Origin: Gallionellaceae bacterium
Lineage (GTDB): Bacteria > Pseudomonadota > Gammaproteobacteria > Burkholderiales > Gallionellaceae
Direction: 5' to 3'
Assembly: GCA_030823955.1 (NCBI GenBank)
Contig: JAVBYO010000013.1
Span: 1 to 64,000 of the forward strand
DNA length: 64,000 bases
In this document: one piece after another, positions 47,724-57,628 of the stretch
Numbering within the stretch: the stretch's first letter is position 1
Layout: every line of letters starts with the position of its first letter
Notes under the pieces: model-generated
Told to the model about the DNA's origin: nothing
Seen by the model: only the letters and a program-made list of their open reading frames with translations
Databases searched by the model: none
Made by a program: the position numbers and the translations under genes

Positions 47724-50573
47724 CTATTGGATTTTCGATGGCGCGGATGAGGACGTGACGGGTATCTCGAAGATGAACACACTTCCTTGGCCTTCGCCTT
47801 CCGACTCCACCCATATCCGTCCGTCATGGTGTTCCACGATGCGTCTGCACAAGGCCAGCCCCATGCCCGTCCCCTCGAAACGCGTACGCGACTGGAGACG
47901 GCTGAAGAACTGGAACAGTCGGTCGATCTGTTGCGGGTCGATACCGACACCGTGATCCCGCACCGCCACTCGCCAGAGTTCGCCTTTTACCGTTGAGTCG
48001 ATCTCGATTTGTGCCGCTTGCCCGGCATCGCGGAATTTGATGGCATTGCCGATCAGATTCTGGAATAGCCGAGTAAGCTCGTCACGGCTGGCAAAGACCT
48101 GCGGCCACTCACCACGCAAAGCCACTTCCGCATGGGTCTCGCCAATCATTGCCTCCAAAAAGCCGAGCGCTTCATCCAGCGAGATACGGCTGGACATCCA
48201 TTGTTTGGACTCGGTCTTGCGACCGACACGCGAATAATCGAGCAATGAGACAATCATGGAATCCATTCTGCGCGCGCCTTCCAGAGCGAAATTCATGTTC
48301 TCGCGCTCATCCTCATCCAGCTTGTCTTTCATGCTGCGCTGCAACAACTGTAGATGCCCGCTCACTGCACGCAAAGGTTGGCGCATATCATGCGAAACGC
48401 TATAGGCGAAGCGTTCCAAGTCTGCATTGGAGCGGCGCAATGCATCCTCGGCTTTCTGGCGCTCTGAGATGTCGCGGGTAACCGCAAGGTGCACGATCTT
48501 TCCATCCATCAGCATGGGAACTGCATGGCTCTCCAGCATGCGGCGACCACCTTTCAACCCCTGCACTTCGAATTTCAACTGCATCGCTTCACCGGCCAAT
48601 ACGCGTTTGTGCATCTCGGTGAACGCTGCCCGATATTCCGGAGCGATCACCCCGAGTACCGGACGCCCGACCACCTGAGCCTCACTATCAGCCTCTATCA
48701 TCGCCAACCCTGCCGGATTCATCTGTATCAGACGTCCGTTTTCGTCCACGATCTTGATACATTCAGGCTCGTTTTCAATGATGGCTTTCAATCTGGCTTC
48801 GCTTTCCTGCAAAGCAATCTCGGTACGTTTATATTCCGTAATATCGCGGCTGATGCCGAAGATGCCAACCACAGTCTTGCCGTCTGCATCAAACACCGGC
48901 CACTTGTTGGTACTGACCCAGCCCTGATTTCCATGCTCATCGTAATAGGGATTGATACGGTTCAAGATCGCAACCCCATCGCGAAACACCGGCGATTCTT
49001 CTTCTTGATAGATGCGCGCCGTGTCTGGCGGAAATATCTCAAGATCGTGTTTGCCGATCAACTCTCGCCAGCTTCGATGATTGGTGATCGCTGCCATCGA
49101 CTGGCTGCAAAAACGAATACGGCTATCTTTATCCTTGAAATAAATGAAGTCGGAAGTGCTTTCCAGCAACGTGACGAAATCCCGATTTAATCGCTCCAAA
49201 TCCTGCTGAGCCTGCATACGCTCAGTCACATCGTCGTAGATGGCCACGATCTCGCCGCTGGGCAACCTGTACACGAAATTGTCGCGCCAGCCGGAGATGC
49301 GCCCGTCATGGTAGAAAGACAGCGGATAACGCTCGGCCATCCCGGTCTTCCACACGCGTTTGAATACGTCCAGCAGACCGAGTTCGACGACACCCGGAAA
49401 TGCTTCGACCACATTCCTGCCGATCAAATCTTCGCGCCGCAGATTCTCGAAACGCTCGGCAGCACGATTCAATGCGCTGAATATGAACACCTCACCGTCT
49501 CCGGATACCCGATAGATCGCCACCCCGCTGCTCATGTTCTCGAACAATTCGTTTAAGCGGGTCTCGCTATCCAACAGAGACTGGTTCAGTTTGCGCTGCC
49601 GCATCCAGGCACGATAGGCCATGCCGCTCAGCAGCAGGCTCACCAAGACGAAGGTCGCCACCAGCCCGCTGATCTTCTTCGCCTCCAGACGGGCATCCGC
49701 CAGATAATCCACGCTGGCACGACCGACGACGACATACAGGGGATAGTCGCTCAATTTGTGAAAGGAAACGGTGCGCTCGACCTTGTCGGCCAGTTTGGCA
49801 GTCCGATAGGTACCGGAAGTCTGCCCTGCCTGTACCGATTGATACAATTCCGGTGCCGCGCTCTTGCTGCCGACCGCCATACTTCCCAGTGGCGACTCGG
49901 GGTAACGCGCCACCATCGCCAACTCTCCGTCACGTATCGCCACCACCCCGTTCTCGCCGACATCCATACTAACGAAGGTACGTGTCAGATGCGCCAACGG
50001 AATCGCCGCGAACACCATGCCGGCGAATGAACCATCCTCATGCGTAAGACGACGCGCCAGCACGATCACCATCTTGTTGTTGGCCCGACTGAGTTGCGGC
50101 TTGGAGATGACCAACCCCGCATTGGCATCATCACGCAAGTGGATAAAATGCGGCCTGTCGGCCAGTGATACTTTGGCTGCGGGTTTGACATCCGAGCCGT
50201 ATCGCAGGATACCTTGCGCATCGGTGATGCGGATCGCGTCGATCCCCGGCAAGCGTGCCCGCACCTGTTCGATGTAGCGGTTCAGGCCGGACTCATTGAT
50301 CTTTCCCTGCAACCGCTGCCGATAAAATTCATCCTGCACGGCGAACAGTGCCATCTCGTTCGCCCGTATCTGGCCGTGTAACTGGCTTTCCAACGCCTGT
50401 GCCAGATTAAAGGTGCTGACCTCGGCCTGTTCGTGGTGCAGGTCATACTGCTGCCGGATGGTCCACCAGGCCAGACCGATGGTGAACAGGTTGAACAGCA
50501 CCACGCCGATCAGCAGGCGCACCAGAAAACCGCGCACCGTCAGGTTGAGTACCCGCTCATCAAGTTGCATCAT
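47724..50573 (-). CDS. dCache-PAS histidine kinase
   Basis: A 949-residue membrane sensor kinase. A first helix (about 12-34), a periplasmic dCache-type region (about 40-295) and a second helix (about 300-320) are followed by three PAS domains (from about 335, 455 and 585). The DHp helix has YSVSHDMRQPLRA and the ATPase domain NLIGNAIKF, DHGVGID and GTGMGLALC. The extracellular domain suggests a small organic ligand. Its regulator is 75 bases downstream. Confidence 0.92.
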   Translation of the reverse strand: MMQLDERVLNLTVRGFLVRLLIGVVLFNLFTIGLAWWTIRQQYDLHHEQAEVSTFNLAQALESQLHGQIRANEMALFAVQDEFYRQRLQGKINESGLNRYIEQVRARLPGIDAIRITDAQGILRYGSDVKPAAKVSLADRPHFIHLRDDANAGLVISKPQLSRANNKMVIVLARRLTHEDGSFAGMVFAAIPLAHLTRTFVSMDVGENGVVAIRDGELAMVARYPESPLGSMAVGSKSAAPELYQSVQAGQTSGTYRTAKLADKVERTVSFHKLSDYPLYVVVGRASVDYLADARLEAKKISGLVATFVLVSLLLSGMAYRAWMRQRKLNQSLLDSETRLNELFENMSSGVAIYRVSGDGEVFIFSALNRAAERFENLRREDLIGRNVVEAFPGVVELGLLDVFKRVWKTGMAERYPLSFYHDGRISGWRDNFVYRLPSGEIVAIYDDVTERMQAQQDLERLNRDFVTLLESTSDFIYFKDKDSRIRFCSQSMAAITNHRSWRELIGKHDLEIFPPDTARIYQEEESPVFRDGVAILNRINPYYDEHGNQGWVSTNKWPVFDADGKTVVGIFGISRDITEYKRTEIALQESEARLKAIIENEPECIKIVDENGRLIQMNPAGLAMIEADSEAQVVGRPVLGVIAPEYRAAFTEMHKRVLAGEAMQLKFEVQGLKGGRRMLESHAVPMLMDGKIVHLAVTRDISERQKAEDALRRSNADLERFAYSVSHDMRQPLRAVSGHLQLLQRSMKDKLDEDERENMNFALEGARRMDSMIVSLLDYSRVGRKTESKQWMSSRISLDEALGFLEAMIGETHAEVALRGEWPQVFASRDELTRLFQNLIGNAIKFRDAGQAAQIEIDSTVKGELWRVAVRDHGVGIDPQQIDRLFQFFSRLQSRTRFEGTGMGLALCRRIVEHHDGRIWVESEGEGQGSVFIFEIPVTSSSAPSKIQ

Positions 50574-50597
50574 AATCTGTTCCTTGCCCCAGGCCTT

Positions 50598-53066
50598 TCA
50601 GTCCCCACGGAGATCCAGCTGCTGTAGCCACTTTTCCACCGGCTCCGGGCGTCCGTACAGGTAGCCTTGATGGATGACGTTTGCCCGCGCATTCAGAAAA
50701 TCAGCCTGCGCCTGTGTCTCCACCCCTTCCGCCACGATCTTGAAATGAAGATGCTGGGCGATGGCTAGGATGGTCTCGACCAGCGCGGCATCATTGGGAT
50801 CGGTAGTGGAATCCTGAATGAAACTCTTGTCGATCTTCAATTCGTGAATAGGCAGACGCTTGATATAGGCCAGACTGGAATAACCGGTACCGAAATCATC
50901 GATGGAGAAATGGATCCCCAAAGTGGAGAGTGTGGTCATCTTGGCGATCACATCGCCGATGTCGCCGATCACGACACCCTCGGTCAGTTCCAGCACAAGG
51001 TGGCAGGGATCTGCCCCGCTCACGCGCAATTGACGCTTGATCTCCTCAACGAAATCCGGCTGCTGAAAGTGGCGCGGACTGATATTGACCGACAAACGCA
51101 GGGTCCGGCCTTCGGCATCAAGCTTCGCCAGCAGGCGACAGACCGCTGCCAGCATCCAGCGATCCAATGCCACGATCAGGTCGGAAGTCTCGGCCAACGG
51201 GATGAACAGGCCGGGCGGGATCAGGCCGCGCGAGGGATGTTGCCAACGCACCAGCGCTTCCGCCCCCACCTGCACTCCCTGCGCATCCACCTGTGGCTGG
51301 AGATACAGTCTCAGTTGCTCCCCGCTGATCGCCGCCCGCAACTCGGCTTCCATCTGAAAGCGTTCTTTCACCGTCTCACCCATCGCCGCCTCGAAGAACA
51401 CCGTACGCGCCCGGCCTTCTGCTTTGGCCTTGTCCATCGCCATATCGGCCTGACGCAACACCTCGACCGAGCTTTCCTGCAGGGATTCCGGCAACATGGC
51501 GATCCCGATACTGGCATCAATATGGATGCGGCTACCATCGATCTCTACCGCTTCGTTCAACGCGGCACGCAATTTCTCCGCCACGGCCATGGCCTCTCGC
51601 CCCCCCATCTCGCGGGATCTGCGCAAACGGGGCAACAATACGGCGAACTCGTCCGAATCGAGACGCGCCAGCAGGTCGTCGGCATGCAGAACCTGGCTGA
51701 AACGTTCAGCCACAATACGCAACAATGCATCCCCGATAGCCAAGCCGCGGGCCTCGTTGATCTCTTTGAAGCGGTCCAGGTCGATCAGCAGCACGGCGGA
51801 GAATCCGCCATCCCGCGTTGCACTCACCAGCGTTTGTTCCACCTGACGCAGGAACAAGGAGCGGTTGGCCAAGCCGGTGAGCGGGTCGCGCCAGGAAAGT
51901 TGCTCGACCTTGTCCTGTGCATTCTTGATCTCGCTCATGTCCGAGAACACCGCGACATAACGCGTCGCTTTCCCCCCCTCATCCCTGATGGTGCTGACCG
52001 ACTCCCATTGCGCATATATCTCGCCGTTCTTGCGCCGGTTCCACACCTCGCCGACCCATTCGCCTTTGCCCGTGAGCGCCTGCCAGAACTCGCGATAGAA
52101 CTCCTCCCCGTGGCAGCCCGATTTGAGGATACGCGGATTCTTGCCGAGCACTTCCTCCTCGCTGTAGCCGGTAATGCTGGAGAACGCCGGATTGGCGGCG
52201 ATGATATTGCCCGCCACATCGGTGACCAGGATCGCTTCGCCGGTCGTCTCAAAGACACGGGACGCCAGATTCAGGCGCGCCTCGATCAATTTGCTCTCGG
52301 TAATGTCGGAGACGAAACCGCTCCACAGGATGCTGCCGTCTTCCTGTTTTTCGGGACGCGATTCGCCCCTGATCCAGCGCAATCCCTGCGGCAAAACAAT
52401 TCGGAACTCCTGCTGCCAGGTCGAAAGTGCGAGTGCCGATTCCTCTATTGAAGCGGCGATCCGCCCTGCATCTTCCGGATGTTCATAACGGAACAGAGCG
52501 CTGGCATCTTCCCGAGCCTGCTCCGGTGTCACACCAAATATATCGAAAGCCGCCTTGCTGACAAACGGGAAAGACATGCGGCCATCCGGCGTGCGCTTCA
52601 TTTGATAAAGCAGGCCCGGCACCTGATCGGAAAGCTTGTGTAGCAGATCGTGACTTTGTTGCAGGTTGATGGCCAAACGTTTACGTTCGATGGAATAACC
52701 GATGGCACGTACTAGCGCATCGGTATCGAAACGCCCTTTGATCAGATAATCCTGCGCCCCCGCTTCCAGTGTCTGCAAAGCGAAACGCGTATCGTCGTGT
52801 CCTGTAAGCACGATAAGCGGCACATTCCCTGCATGTTGCCGAACGGCATGCACGGTCTGTATCCCGTTGGAGTCGGGCAGAGACAGATCCAGCAACAGGA
52901 CATCGTAGCTGTCCTGCCGCAAAGCATTGACGGTTCCGGCCAATGTGTCCACCCATACGACATCGAACAGCGGCGTCTTGCTGGCACGCAAAGCCTGACG
53001 TGCCAGATTGGCATCTCCCGGATCGTCTTCGACCAGTAAAACGCGATAAGTGGCTTCCGTATTCAT
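50598..53066 (-). CDS. REC-PAS-GGDEF-EAL phosphodiesterase
   Basis: An 822-residue protein: receiver (LLVEDDPGDAN, LLDLSLPDSNG), two PAS/PAC units, a GGDEF domain with DSDEF and no RxxD, then EAL with EALVRW, DDFGTGYSS and KIDKSF. The broken GGDEF and intact EAL point to c-di-GMP breakdown, with the GGDEF part perhaps binding GTP. ATG 53066 has AGGA at seven bases. It precedes the dCache kinase by 24 bases. Confidence 0.92.
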   Translation of the reverse strand: MNTEATYRVLLVEDDPGDANLARQALRASKTPLFDVVWVDTLAGTVNALRQDSYDVLLLDLSLPDSNGIQTVHAVRQHAGNVPLIVLTGHDDTRFALQTLEAGAQDYLIKGRFDTDALVRAIGYSIERKRLAINLQQSHDLLHKLSDQVPGLLYQMKRTPDGRMSFPFVSKAAFDIFGVTPEQAREDASALFRYEHPEDAGRIAASIEESALALSTWQQEFRIVLPQGLRWIRGESRPEKQEDGSILWSGFVSDITESKLIEARLNLASRVFETTGEAILVTDVAGNIIAANPAFSSITGYSEEEVLGKNPRILKSGCHGEEFYREFWQALTGKGEWVGEVWNRRKNGEIYAQWESVSTIRDEGGKATRYVAVFSDMSEIKNAQDKVEQLSWRDPLTGLANRSLFLRQVEQTLVSATRDGGFSAVLLIDLDRFKEINEARGLAIGDALLRIVAERFSQVLHADDLLARLDSDEFAVLLPRLRRSREMGGREAMAVAEKLRAALNEAVEIDGSRIHIDASIGIAMLPESLQESSVEVLRQADMAMDKAKAEGRARTVFFEAAMGETVKERFQMEAELRAAISGEQLRLYLQPQVDAQGVQVGAEALVRWQHPSRGLIPPGLFIPLAETSDLIVALDRWMLAAVCRLLAKLDAEGRTLRLSVNISPRHFQQPDFVEEIKRQLRVSGADPCHLVLELTEGVVIGDIGDVIAKMTTLSTLGIHFSIDDFGTGYSSLAYIKRLPIHELKIDKSFIQDSTTDPNDAALVETILAIAQHLHFKIVAEGVETQAQADFLNARANVIHQGYLYGRPEPVEKWLQQLDLRGD

Positions 53067-53281
53067 CTGGGTTCCTGCCGGAATTGGGCGCAAGGCCGGA
53101 CATGCAGTCCGCTGACCGCCAAAGTATCCCGCAATATTCTGGTAAATACAGTTTTTTGCATACTCTCACCGACCGCCCCGCTTGCTGTTTTTTTGCGCGC
53201 TGAAAGCTGGGGTAGGTCGCCTGCTCCTTAGGGTGCATAATATGCCACTTTCTTCAATTCTGCCCTGCTTTGCGAACAAAA

Positions 53282-55477
53282 ATGACCTCTCTACAACACG
53301 CCGAACTACAGATCACAGGGATGCGCTGCGCCTCCTGCTCAGCACGTCTGGAAAAATCACTTAACGAACTGCCCGATGTCACCGCGGTGGTGAATATCGC
53401 CACAGAAAAAGCCAGCATCACCTTCGACCCGACCAGAAGTGATGTTGCGGCCCTGCTCGATGCCGTGCGAAAAACCGGATTCGATGCCCACGTGGCACGC
53501 GACTTCGCCGCGGAGAAACAGGAGAAAGATGCGCTGTATCAGCGTGAACGGATGCAGTTCTATATCTCGGTGGCTCTCATCTCGCCGCTGTTGCTGGAGA
53601 TGCTCTTGATGCTGGTCGGGGTACATCTCGCCTTGCCGATATGGCTGCAATGGCTGCTGGCGACGCCGGTACAGTTCTGGGCGGGCGCGCGTTTCTATCG
53701 CGGTGCCTGGGCCAGCATCAAGAGCGGCGGCAGCAATATGGATGTGCTCGTTGCGCTCGGCACCAGTGCCGCGTATTTCCTGAGCTGTGCCATCGTGCTG
53801 TTCGGAGTACATCAGCCGGTTTATTTCGAGGCCAGCGCCACCCTCATCACGCTGGTGCTGCTGGGCAAGTTGCTGGAAGCACGTGCCAAAGGCAAGGCCT
53901 CGGCGGCATTGGAATCATTATTCAGACTGCAACCCAAATTGGCGCATGTGGAGCGCGATGGTGTGATCGTGGACGTGTCGGTCGGACAGTTCCGTCCCGA
54001 AGATATTTTCATCGTGCGTCCCGGTGAGGCCATCCCCGTCGACGGGGTCGTGCTGGAAGGCAGTTCGAGTGTGAACGAAAGTATGCTCACCGGGGAAAGT
54101 CTGCCGCAAGAGAAAAAACTCGATGACAAGGTGTATGCCGCGACCCTGAACCAGCAGGGCCTGCTCAGATGCCGTGCCATCGCCGTCGGCAGCCAGACTC
54201 AACTCGCTGCCATCATCCGTATGGTGGAACAAGCGCAAGGCTCCAAAGCCCCCATCCAGAAACTGGCCGACAAGATCTCCGGCATCTTCGTGCCGGTGGT
54301 GCTGGTGTTGGCGGCGATCACGTTCGCCGCCTGGTGGAGTTTGGGCGGAGATTTCTCCGATGCCCTGATCAATGCGGTCTCGGTGCTGGTCATCGCGTGT
54401 CCGTGTGCACTGGGACTGGCGACACCCACGGCCATCGTCGTGGCGACCGGACGTGCGGCCCATGCCGGTATTCTGGTGAAAGATGCCGCATCTCTGGAAC
54501 GCGCCCATCATCTCGATGTCCTCGTCCTGGACAAGACCGGTACGCTGACCGAGGGTGTTCCCGCCCTCACCGACCTGCTCCCCGCGAACAACCGCGACTC
54601 GCAGCATCTGCTCGCCATTGCCGCCAGCTTGGCCCAGCACTCCACCCATCCGCTGTCGCTGGCACTGACGGCCCACGCCCGCGTGCAGGGCATCACGCTT
54701 GATGCGGTGAATGATTTCCACGAGTTGGCCGGTAGCGGCCTGAGCGGTCTGATCGAGGGAGAGACCTACCGGCTCGGCTCGCCTGCTTTCATCGCCCAAT
54801 CCGGCCATATCGCGATGAATGAGGCGGAGCTGCTTGCCCTGCAACAACAGGGCAAGAGCCTCATCGCCGTATCGTGCGGCGACACCCTGCTCGGCCTGAT
54901 CGCCTTTGCCGATCGACTGCGCCCGAGCAGCCCGGCTGCTGTCCGCCAGTTGCGTGCGATGGGTATACGCGTCGTCATGTTGAGCGGTGACAACGATGCA
55001 ACCGCCCGTGCCATCGCCCGGCAGGCGGGTATCGATGAATATCTGGCCGAAGTACGGCCGCAGGACAAGGCGCACCATGTCGCTTCGTACAAGAACAAAG
55101 GACGCGTGGTCGGCATGGTGGGGGATGGCATCAATGACGCGCCGGCACTGGCCGCCGCCGATGTGAGCTTCGCCATGAAGAGCGGCAGCGACATCGCCAT
55201 CGAGGCAGCCGACATCACTCTGATGCATAACGACCTGATGTCAGTGGTCAACGCCATCGACCTGTCGCGTGTGACGCTGGCGAAGATACGCCAGAACCTG
55301 TTCTTTGCCTTCGCCTACAATATACTGGGCATACCGATGGCGGCTGTTGGCCTGCTCGATCCGGTCATCGCCGGCGGTGCCATGGCGATGAGTTCGGTAT
55401 CGGTAATCAGCAATGCCTTGTTGCTAAAGAAGTGGGAACCTGCACAACACGGACAGACCGCTGTGCTGCGCGAATAA
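53282..55477 (+). CDS. copA: Copper-exporting P1B-type ATPase
   Basis: A 731-residue Cu+ ATPase. An N-terminal heavy-metal domain has CASC at 16-19; the membrane CPC is in [12 protein letters not shown], phosphorylation site DKTGT, hinge [11 protein letters not shown] and A-domain TGES. It exports cytosolic copper. ATG 53282 lacks a clear ribosome site. No cueR or chaperone gene is adjacent. Copper supply may matter here because an ethylene-receptor-like domain needs copper, but no direct link is shown. Confidence 0.95.
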   Translation: MTSLQHAELQITGMRCASCSARLEKSLNELPDVTAVVNIATEKASITFDPTRSDVAALLDAVRKTGFDAHVARDFAAEKQEKDALYQRERMQFYISVALISPLLLEMLLMLVGVHLALPIWLQWLLATPVQFWAGARFYRGAWASIKSGGSNMDVLVALGTSAAYFLSCAIVLFGVHQPVYFEASATLITLVLLGKLLEARAKGKASAALESLFRLQPKLAHVERDGVIVDVSVGQFRPEDIFIVRPGEAIPVDGVVLEGSSSVNESMLTGESLPQEKKLDDKVYAATLNQQGLLRCRAIAVGSQTQLAAIIRMVEQAQGSKAPIQKLADKISGIFVPVVLVLAAITFAAWWSLGGDFSDALINAVSVLVIACPCALGLATPTAIVVATGRAAHAGILVKDAASLERAHHLDVLVLDKTGTLTEGVPALTDLLPANNRDSQHLLAIAASLAQHSTHPLSLALTAHARVQGITLDAVNDFHELAGSGLSGLIEGETYRLGSPAFIAQSGHIAMNEAELLALQQQGKSLIAVSCGDTLLGLIAFADRLRPSSPAAVRQLRAMGIRVVMLSGDNDATARAIARQAGIDEYLAEVRPQDKAHHVASYKNKGRVVGMVGDGINDAPALAAADVSFAMKSGSDIAIEAADITLMHNDLMSVVNAIDLSRVTLAKIRQNLFFAFAYNILGIPMAAVGLLDPVIAGGAMAMSSVSVISNALLLKKWEPAQHGQTAVLRE

Positions 55478-55515
55478 GCGACAGAGGATGTTCCATAGCG
55501 ATGGAAGGCCACGCG

Positions 55516-56814
55516 ATGACACCGGAAAAACAGGAACTGAACGACGAACACTACCTGCGGGCAGTCACCGAACTGGGTGACACACGCAAGATTATTTCCA
55601 CTTGCGACATCTATGCGCACAACGGAACCAAGCTGGTCACGCCCGGGGTACATATCACCACCGAGTTATACGAGCGGCTGGTCAGACACAAACTGCTTGC
55701 CCCCATCGATCAGTCCCTGTCCATCGATGACATCCTCACCCCCAAACTGATAGCATCCGATGTCCTCGCATTGATCGAGCAGAACGACACCCTCAGGAAG
55801 ATCTCCGCGATCATCGACCAGGGAGATCCCCTGCATCGCATCCTTGCGGATATCCATATCCCCCAGCCGCTCGCCTTCAAACTGACGGTCGCCAAAGAGC
55901 GTTTTCCCCACATCTACCAGCACAGTCTGTTGATGCTGCTGCTCAGCGTCTATCTGGCACGCTGCGACGGCATGAGCCCGCACGAGGAAGTACACATCGC
56001 CACTGCGGCGCTGCTGCTCGATATCGGACTGTTGCATATCGACCCCAGATTGCTTGAGCCGTCACACGTGATGAGTCCTCCCGAAAGACGCCATCTGTAT
56101 GCCCACCCGCTGACCGCCTATTTGCTGCTGCGAGAATTCCCGGAACTACCCAAACAGATCGCCAACGCCGTGTTCGAACACCACGAGAAGATGGATGGGA
56201 GTGGCTATCCCAGGGGATTACATGGCGACAAGATCAGTCGCCACGGACAGATCCTCGGCGTGGTTGTGCTGGCTGCCAAGGCCTTCGATTCAGACAATCC
56301 CCATGTGCCATGGAAGGATCTGGATGTGATGCTCAAACTCAATGCCAAAAAGTTCGGGCCGGGATTGATCGGGCATCTCAATATCCTGCACGGCGGGGAC
56401 GATACGGGACAGATGCCCGCAAGCAGGGTCGAACAGTTGGTGGAGCGGGTCAGGCTGATCTCGAAACTGTTCGAGGACTTCAACCGCAACGCCAACCCAC
56501 CGCCGCACGATGATCCGGCCTTCGAGTTCGCCCAGGCCCGTTTGGCCGAGCTGCAATTGGGGCTGCTCGGTGCCGGATTCGATCCGCGCGACCCCGATGG
56601 GTTGATCCAGATGTTCACCGACGATCCCGGCTGTATCGTTGAATTCGTGCCCCTCATCTCCGAAGCGATCTGGCAGTTCAAATCCCTAGTACTCGAGATA
56701 TCGCGGCAATGGCCGGAAGATGCCGAAAAGTCGAAAAGCGAACGTGAAGTATCGGATTACGCGTGGCTGAGCGAGATGCGTTTACTGCTGACTGCCGCGG
56801 AAATGATCGAGTGA
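55516..56814 (+). CDS. Degenerate HD-GYP-type protein
   Basis: A 432-residue protein with a C-terminal HD-GYP fold. The HD pair normally read LLHDIGK is LLLDIGL, so the metal-binding His and the following Lys are lost, whereas HHEKMDGSGYP is kept. Phosphodiesterase activity is therefore doubtful, and it may be a binding or scaffold protein. ATG 55516 is chosen since GGAAGG is seven bases upstream. It follows copA by 38 bases on the same strand. Confidence 0.85.
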   Translation: MTPEKQELNDEHYLRAVTELGDTRKIISTCDIYAHNGTKLVTPGVHITTELYERLVRHKLLAPIDQSLSIDDILTPKLIASDVLALIEQNDTLRKISAIIDQGDPLHRILADIHIPQPLAFKLTVAKERFPHIYQHSLLMLLLSVYLARCDGMSPHEEVHIATAALLLDIGLLHIDPRLLEPSHVMSPPERRHLYAHPLTAYLLLREFPELPKQIANAVFEHHEKMDGSGYPRGLHGDKISRHGQILGVVVLAAKAFDSDNPHVPWKDLDVMLKLNAKKFGPGLIGHLNILHGGDDTGQMPASRVEQLVERVRLISKLFEDFNRNANPPPHDDPAFEFAQARLAELQLGLLGAGFDPRDPDGLIQMFTDDPGCIVEFVPLISEAIWQFKSLVLEISRQWPEDAEKSKSEREVSDYAWLSEMRLLLTAAEMIE

Positions 56815-56845
56815 TCCGGGCTGTTTGACTGGTGTCCTAATGTGA

Positions 56846-57628
56846 CTAGTCCCGATCCAGATTGGGCGAAGCGATGGTGATCGTCACTCGCCGGTTTCTG
56901 GCACGATGTTCTGCACTGTCGTTGGGGTAGAGCGGCTGGTTCGAAGCCAGACCGACAACCGACAGACGCTTTTCCGGCACCCCGTTCTCCATCAATATCC
57001 TCGCCACACTGCTGGCGCGAACCGAAGAAAGCTCCCAGTTCGACGGAAATCTGGGAGTGGCGATGGGCAAATCGTCCGTATGCCCCTCGACCTCGACCGG
57101 CAGCTCTTCCTTGCCCAGTACCTCGGCGACCGCACGCAACACCGGCATCGAATCGATATGCAGAATCGCTTCGCCGGTGTCGAACAAAGTGCTGGCACTG
57201 ATATCGACCACCACTCCGCGCTTGGTCAGATCGACCCTGACACTGTTCTGCCTGATCATCGGCTCCATCACCCGGCTCAAACCGTGGGCCAGCCGCTTCA
57301 TACGCTCCTCGATCTTACGTTGTTGCTCACCCAGCTGCGCAGTGTGTTTATCCACCAGCACCTTGTTCAGATAAATGGTCTGTTGACCAGTCGCACTCAT
57401 CGGAGCGGGTGCCGTCCCCTGAGACACGATGGGAGTGTTCGGCGGAGAAGGCAGTGCCAAAGCGAAGCGGATCGAATCGCTGAAGAGTTTATATTTGGCT
57501 TCGTTCACCGACGAAATGGAATACATCACCACGAAAAAGGCGAACATCAGCGTGATGAAGTCGGCATAAGAGACCAGCCAGCGGTCAAGATGCCCTTCTT
57601 CGCTACGTTTGCTGGAACGCCTGATCAT
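56846..57628 (-). CDS. MotB/OmpA-like stator protein without adjacent MotA
   Basis: A 260-residue protein with one membrane helix containing the proton-path Asp (Asp23 in WLVSYADFITLMFAFF), a periplasmic linker and an OmpA peptidoglycan-binding domain (EGHTDDLPI, SSVRASSVARIL, NRRVTI). Length fits MotB/MotD. ATG 57628 overlaps the HD-GYP stop (ATGA). No motA is beside it. Confidence 0.88.
   Translation of the reverse strand: MIRRSSKRSEEGHLDRWLVSYADFITLMFAFFVVMYSISSVNEAKYKLFSDSIRFALALPSPPNTPIVSQGTAPAPMSATGQQTIYLNKVLVDKHTAQLGEQQRKIEERMKRLAHGLSRVMEPMIRQNSVRVDLTKRGVVVDISASTLFDTGEAILHIDSMPVLRAVAEVLGKEELPVEVEGHTDDLPIATPRFPSNWELSSVRASSVARILMENGVPEKRLSVVGLASNQPLYPNDSAEHRARNRRVTITIASPNLDRD

Noticed and set aside
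53918-55228. 436-codon minus-strand frame
   Set aside because: Antisense shadow of copA.
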